From positions 806,001 through 870,000 of the forward strand of contig JACKQL020000009.1 in the NCBI GenBank assembly GCA_018296165.2: a DNA stretch of 64,000 bases, in the 5' to 3' direction. The first letter of the stretch is position 1, and each line of letters starts with the position of its first letter. The DNA comes from Termitomyces sp. T153 (taxonomy: Eukaryota; Basidiomycota; Agaricomycetes; Agaricales; Lyophyllaceae). Both the position numbers and the translations under genes were made by a program. The notes under the pieces were generated by a model. It was given only the letters and a program-made list of their open reading frames with translations, was not told the DNA's origin and made no database searches. Shown piece by piece: positions 58,495-64,000 of the stretch.

Positions 58495-60607
58495 TGTCAG
58501 GTTCTGCTGACCATGGGGGCTCAGCTACACTGGGCAAGTCCTTACTAGGCAGACATGATTCCCTGCACTGACAACTGGGCACTTGGAGGTATTCCAAACA
58601 CTGGGGACTTGTGAGGATAGCCAGGGGAAATTGATCCAAGCAAGTCCAGGGAGGTCCAGAGGAGTAGAGGACAAGTTGCGGGGAAGGGGGATGGGCTTGG
58701 CGGAGTTCAGGCATAAGTCCGTGTGTGAGTATTGTGGGTGCGGAGGAGGTGGAGGCTACGTGGATGACAGGAGCGGAGCTGGAGTTCTGATGGGGGATCA
58801 ACAGGGGTTGATGGGGTTCAGAGCGGAGTGTATAGCAGGGTCCGGGGTTGGTAACGAGTGTTGGAGGTTTGTAATCGTAACTGTGGAGGTTGTGAGGACG
58901 TTATGGTCGAGAGGACTTGAACACAATAGACAGAATCAAACGGGATGAGATGGAGTCGAACAAAATGAGACAAAGACGAGATGAGAACGAGAATAGATTC
59001 AGGCGGAGACACGGAATGATAACAAAAAGATAATGGAACAGAGATGAGATAAGACTGGGAGACTGAGAATAAGGAAAATGAGACACGGGACACAAAACAC
59101 GAGAAGAAACAATCAGGAACACATCAGGAAAGTGTCAGGTTCCGCTGACGACGGGGGCTCAGTACACTGGCAAGTCCTTACTAGGTGGACGCGATGTCCT
59201 GCACTTATAACCAGGCATCTGGAGTTGGAGCGGAGGTGGGGAAAGCTTGCAAGGGGGTCCCTAGGGAAAGCGGCCCGAGTAAGTCCTGAATGGTCTGGAG
59301 GAGTCTAAGACCAAAGGTACTGGTTGTTGACCCAGGGTGGGTGTCAGGGCTAGTTCATGGGCGCGCAAATAGATTGTGGGGTAAGTGGAGGCTTCTCGGG
59401 TGATGGGGGTGGGGTTGGAGCTGGATAGGGGATTACCAGGGCTTGATGGGTTCCGGGGCCAAGCGGGTAGCAAGAGTCGGAGTTGTCATAAGAATGTTTG
59501 GGTCATGGCGCGTGCGTGGAGTTTGTACTGACGTAGGGAGCAAAGGGAACTTAGAAGAATAAAGGAAATATGTACAGTCAAGATGAGACAGAGACAAGAC
59601 AAGACTGAGGAAAAAAGATAGATTCGAAACTTAAAAACAGGAATAGAGACGAAACATAGGAAACCGGTAAATGTAATATCAAGACTAAAGTTCAAGGAGT
59701 TATTCTACGACTTATATACTGACTACTGGGTACCTCAGAGGGCAGCAGATATGGTGGCGGGGGTCGATGGAGCTGTGCAGAGTCGACGGGTGTCAGGTAC
59801 AATCCAAGGTCGGGCCGCGGCGGTATTCTGATGGGATCAGTTGGGGGTGCGGCCGCTCTGGGGATGTCGTGATACTCCGGGATGGGTTGGGTAAACTAGG
59901 GTAGGGGGTCGGGGACATATGACGTGGCCAGGAATGGTGGGAGAAGGTTTCAGGGGGAGTGTTGATGGCTACGGAGAGGGAGTTGGAGTTGCCGTCAGGG
60001 TTTGCCGGAGAAGTGTCAGAGTTATCCAGTGTGGGCGGGGTTCAGGGGAGTTAGACGGGAAATCAGGAGGGGTTGGGAGCAGTGTCCAGGGAGCAGGTCG
60101 TGACAGAAAGGCTGGTACATAGGTAAGTCATCTCAAGACTAGAGTATGAGGAGCTACTCTATGTCTTATATACTGACTACTGAAGAGCTTCGGGGACGTT
60201 GGCTGTGGTGGCAGGGCTTGGCGGAGTCGACAGGTGTCGGTTATGACCAGAGAGCAGGCTGCATTGATATGTTGATGGGATCAATTGTGACGCGGTCCAT
60301 TCCAAGGTTGTCATGATACCCCAGAGTAAGTCGGAGGAGCCAGGGTGTCGAGTTGATGACATGTAATGGGGTCAGGCATGGCGGGGGAGTGGTCCCAGGG
60401 GCTCAGGAAGTCCAGGAGAAGCGCCGGTGGCTGTGGGGAAGACGTCAGAGTTGGCCAGGGGGCCGTCAGAGTTAGCTGAGAATGTGTTGGAGTTAGCCGG
60501 AGTAGGTGCAGAGTGCTGGAGAAGTTTGATGAAGCGTTGGGGGGGGGTTCCAGGGGAACAGGGGTTTGTTGGGCAGTGTATGGGGCTTTAGGGAACGGGT
60601 TGTAACA
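58495..60607 (-). mobile_element. Family-C solo LTR, middle of three nested copies
   Basis: TGTCAGGTTC...GGTTGTAACA, inserted into the first bases of the outer LTR. The duplication GTCAC is exact (58490-58494 and 60608-60612). It is split by the inner copy at 59133-60105. Confidence 0.92.
59133..60105 (-). mobile_element. Family-C solo LTR, innermost of three nested copies
   Basis: 973 bp, TGTCAGGTTCCGCTGACGAC...GGTCGTGACA, with the exact duplication GAAAG (59128-59132 and 60106-60110). It retains most CpG sites and is the best reference copy of family C in the window. Confidence 0.95.
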
Positions 60608-61563
60608 GTCACAACCCGCTTCCTAGACCCCAACACCACCCCCAGCCCCCCCAACACTCCACCAAACTCCCCAACCCTCGCCCACCCTCCACGCCCACTT
60701 CAGGCAACTCTGACACTTCCTCAGCAAACCCCGATGGCTCCTTGATCAACTCTGATGCCTTCTCCACAGCAGTTGATGCATCCCCTGAATTTCCCTGGAC
60801 TCCCGAGGCTTCCCCCGACCTCAGAATGATCCGCTTTCCAACTGATCCCATTAGAATGTTACTGTGGCCTGCTCCAAGATTGCACCCAACAACCGTTGAC
60901 TCCATGCAGTTCTGTCAAGCCCGCTGCCATATCCTCTGCCCTCCAGAACCACCCAGTAGTAGGTATATAAGTTGTAGAGTAACCCCTGGTACTTTAGTCT
61001 TGATATTGCATTTACTGGTTTCCTATGTCTCATCCTTTGTCTCATCACTGTTTCTATTTTTAGTTTTGAATCTATCTCTTTTCTCTGTCTTGTCTCACCT
61101 TGTCTCCGTCTCATCTCGACTGTGTATATTTCCTTGGTCCTCCTAAGTTCCTTTCATCTCCAACATCAGTACGAACCCCATGCATGCATTACAACCTGAA
61201 CATTCTTACGACAACTCTGGACCTCGCTCCCCACTCAGCCCAGGAACTCATCACGCCTTGATGATCTCCCATCAAACTCTGGCTCTGCCCCCATCAATCA
61301 CAAAGCCTCCACTTACCCTGCATTCTATTTGCGTGCCCACGAACTTGTTCTGACACCCGTCCAAGTCCGACATCTAATACACTTGGTCTTAGACGTCTCC
61401 GAACCACTCTGGACTTGCTCGGACCACCCCCCCCTAGCTCCCCCTTGCAAGTCCCTCCCCTCCGCACCCATCCCAGACACTTGGTTATAAGCGCAGAACA
61501 TTGTGTCCACCTAGTAAGGATTTGCCAGTGTAGCTGAGCCCCCATTGTCAGCAGAACCTGACA

Positions 61564-61961
61564 CTGGTCATATTCCAATATGACTGAGAATTGAACATTG
61601 GCATTGAGGTGCTCACAAAGTCAGCAAAAGTGAACCTCAAAGGTGCTCGCAATCTCCCCAGCAATAGGACCATCCAATCGAGCGTCACCTTGCACTCAAA
61701 GATGGTTGCACATGACTGCAACATAATGGTTGCAAGTTCCACTCCAATCCTAAGACAAGTTTTGAACGTGTCGAAGGAAGCATAGGGAGATGCAATCTTC
61801 CATTGGCAATAACGAAGGATGGCTCCGGAGGGGAGGGAGGGGGGTTTGCAAGCTGCCAGACGACATGCAGCATCCAGACAACATGTAGCATCCAGACAAC
61901 ATGCAGCATCTGTCAGTGAATCGAGAGGGACATATTCTAATATGCCCCGAGCTCTAACCAC
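61564..61961 (-). pseudogene. Retroelement coding relic continuing across the LTR stack
   Basis: Open for about 130 codons (FKTCLRIGVELATIMLQSCAT, GRLRAPLRFTFADFVS). It abuts the target duplication CTGGT of the outer LTR and lies on the same strand as the reverse transcriptase relic at 57283-58061. It is probably upstream coding sequence of that element. No domain is recognised. A 15-18 bp tandem repeat at 61856-61910 encodes repeated LHVVWM. Confidence 0.4.
61856..61910. repeat. 18-bp tandem repeat, about three copies
   Basis: CATCCAGACAACATGYAG repeated at 61871-61888 and 61889-61906, preceded by a partial unit. Confidence 0.8.
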
Positions 61962-62462
61962 CCTCTAGGGAGACACCTTATCTGCAGCCGACAAGCAACC
62001 GACTGCGGGATCTCCCATGACCAGTGCATGTGGGTAGGACTGTGGTAGGGGGAATCGTTCCACTGGTTACATGAAGGTCCTCCATCAAGATGCCCGGGCC
62101 CAGTGGTCCTCCCTCATCTGCCCAAATCATGATCTGGGGACAGCGGAGGTCCTCGAAATCACTGATCCACTCCTTCACATGCCTAACTCCTCTGGACTCC
62201 ACCCTCTGCATCGTGGACTCTGCGCAACGAAGGAGGTCTGTTTGGAGTAAGTACACACATGGTTGTAATGGGTCAGCGCGAAGACCATATACCCCTGTGA
62301 GTCCCGCACATAACAAAAGGACCGTCCAAAAGCCCGGGTGTGGTTACAAGGTTAGGAGGAAGAGCTCCCTCTGCCTGATCACTCACATTGGGGGGAGGGA
62401 TCTATCAATTCTACGATAAGTGAAGTCAGGGGACCAACATAAAGGATTAACAGTCAATTATC
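61962..62462. other. No gene recognised
   Basis: A frame on the - strand (61978-62316) is open for 112 codons and on the + strand (62090-62419) for 109, but neither resembles a known protein. CpG is present, unlike the older blocks. Confidence 0.35.
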
Positions 62463-62745
62463 AGAGGAAGAACAATTCACGGCGACAACAAGTGTTTATA
62501 AGAATTGCTGTAACAAATAAGAGGAAGAACAATCTGGAGCAACAAAGTGCTTATAAGAACCGCTGTAACACAATAAGAGGAAAAACAATCTGCAACAACA
62601 AAGTGCTTATAAGAACCGCTGTAACAAATAAGAGGAAGAACAATCTGCAACAACAAAGTGCTTATAAGGACCGCTGCAACAAATGAAGAGGAAGAACAAT
62701 CTGCAGCAACAAAGTGCTTACAAGAACTGCTATAACAAAAAGGTG
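62463..62745 (+). repeat. Tandem repeat of about 56 bp, five copies
   Basis: Units start with GAGGAAGAAC or a variant at about 62464, 62521, 62577, 62632 and 62688. Each contains AACAAAGTGCTTATAAGAACCGCTGTAAC or a variant. Spacing is 55-57 bp. A frame over most of it encodes repeated RKNN..QQSAYK peptides, probably by chance. Confidence 0.9.
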
Positions 62746-64000
62746 CGAATAACAACCTAGCATGCCAGGTGATGCAAAAAACAATGCCAGTATTCATGGG
62801 AGAGGGCCACCGCCTCTGTGAGATCCTGGTTCTATGCGCGACAAACCAGCTCCATGCACGACAGACCAGTGCTGAGCTAACCAGTGCTGAGCAAACGAGT
62901 GCTGACAATCCCCAGGCCGCCAACTCTAAAAAAAAAACAACCCAAAGGTGCCAATCAAACACACGACAAACCAGCGCTTGGCAAGGAACAAAGGAAACAT
63001 TGCAAGACGCGTGACAATCCAACACTCGGGCCAGGAATAAGACTGGCGACCCATCAAACGGGTACGCGCGACAAACCAGCGCTAGGGAACACCAAAGGAC
63101 AATAAGCGCTAGTGAAGAAATAACGGCCGCCAGTCATCATGCTTCCCTAACGAAAGGAACGTCCGCAAAGACTCATGCAGTCCGACACACAAACTCCTGA
63201 CATTCCATCCAGGAAACTGAGAAGGGGGGTATGATGAAACTGACCTTCCCTATCAACATCGTGGCCGTAAGAGCGCAAGATATCCGCGACATGTTCATTA
63301 GTCATGGTAAAGACACGTCTTCAGCTCCTTCCTTCCGCATTGTACCTCCTTTGACCAGGCGAGGCGTCCGGCGAGTCTTGGGAAGCACTACGCCCATCCA
63401 CAGAAGGGGACCTCACATGTAACGCAGTGACCTTCTGCACACGACAAGGAAATATAGTGCGATGTAAGGGTTCCGGTGTAGTCGGTAAAGTTCGAGTCTG
63501 ATTGACGGACAGTCCAGGATTCCCACCCGCATATATGCGTCAGCTCTCTCTGGAGACAACAGGACAAAATCTACCTCCAACTCAAGAACGCTTTGCAGGG
63601 GGATCGTTGGGTGGCGGGGCCGGGCGGGCAGAAAGTACGACCAACGGGTCTGCATTCCCTAATACTTCCCTCACACGATCTCTTGCCTGCAGAATGTCTT
63701 GGTCCGAGAAGTTGGTCGACGCGTGTTGATGCTCGCCGCTAGTCACCAACTCTCCCGAGCGCAGGCCTCCAATACCTGTAGTCGTGGGTCAAAAAATGCG
63801 CAAATCCGAGATAGCTACCCTTTCTGCATCTGTGAACGTTCTAGTGATCCTCCCTCGCGCTATGTCTCCCCAAGACTAAGCGGACCCCATATCTCCCAGG
63901 GCGGGGTTGACCAGAGGAGCCGGAACAGCCATTCCCACCGGGGGTGGGTGTTCTATTGGAACCACGCGGTTGGCTCGCCATATAAGGCTCCTCATCGTCT
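62746..64000. other. No gene recognised; scattered CGACAAACCAG repeats
   Basis: The word CGACAAACCAG (or CGACAGACCAG) recurs near 62839, 62857, 62963 and 63070, interspersed with GTGCTGA or GCGCT. No domain or LTR end was found. The sequence has normal CpG levels, so it is either young repeat or host DNA. Confidence 0.4.

Larger units (their letters stand above)
58489..61563 (+). mobile_element. Family-C solo LTR, outermost of three nested copies
   Basis: Begins TGTCAC at 58489-58494, is interrupted six bases in, and resumes at 60613 to end GAACCTGACA at 61563. The duplication CTGGT flanks it exactly (58484-58488 and 61564-61568). Its TATA box is at 60964-60971. Without the insert it is 957 bp. 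The host is the retroelement relic whose reverse transcriptase lies at 57283-58061. Confidence 0.92.

Noticed and set aside
62463..62745. CRISPR-like array
   Set aside because: Units are contiguous with no unique spacers and the genome is eukaryotic; it is a plain tandem repeat.
1..64000. tRNA or rRNA genes
   Set aside because: I looked for tRNA A/B-box patterns and rRNA-like sequence by eye and found nothing convincing; a covariance-model scan would settle it.

Overview
The window looks like nuclear DNA of a filamentous basidiomycete, most likely an Agaricomycete. Host genes have many short introns (about 44-65 bp, GT..AG), encode fungal proteins (Opi1-type repressor, App1-type phosphatase, Kar3-type kinesin, GH5 endoglucanase, P450), and sit between large blocks of decayed LTR retrotransposons. 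I cannot name the species. No prokaryotic, viral or CRISPR feature is visible.

Layout. 1-13440 is a stack of retroelements. An old Ty3/gypsy chromovirus (family B, + strand) is split by a complete but dead 8.0 kb chromovirus (A1, - strand, 369 bp LTRs, 5-bp target duplication GCCTT). A1 is itself split by a solo LTR of a third family (C), which contains a second family-C solo LTR. 14357-31618 is a CpG-rich gene island: a Baeyer-Villiger-type monooxygenase (+), then on the - strand an F-box protein, a GH5 endoglucanase, a dead copy of pyruvate dehydrogenase E1-alpha, an App1-like phosphatidate phosphatase, a kinase-like protein and an Opi1-like repressor. 31904-33035 is a hAT-type DNA element with an 8-bp target duplication. 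33700-46600 is a second retroelement block: truncated gypsy A2, a Copia remnant, and a second copy of family B carrying two solo LTRs of a fourth family (D). 46658-52341 is a second gene island: a relic of a UEV/Mms2-type gene, a C-terminal-motor kinesin and a P450. 52342-64000 is a third retroelement block: gag-protease and reverse-transcriptase relics, three family-C LTRs nested one inside another, and tandem repeats.

How the genes relate. No metabolic cluster is evident. The most suggestive neighbourhood is 23.3-31.6 kb: an enzyme predicted to consume phosphatidic acid (App1-like) lies one gene away from the repressor family (Opi1) that in yeast senses phosphatidic acid. The exon models for all eight host genes were built by hand from splice signals, reading phase and family motifs. 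Each closes to an open frame. The retroelement blocks are almost free of CpG while the gene islands are not, so base composition alone separates the two compartments.
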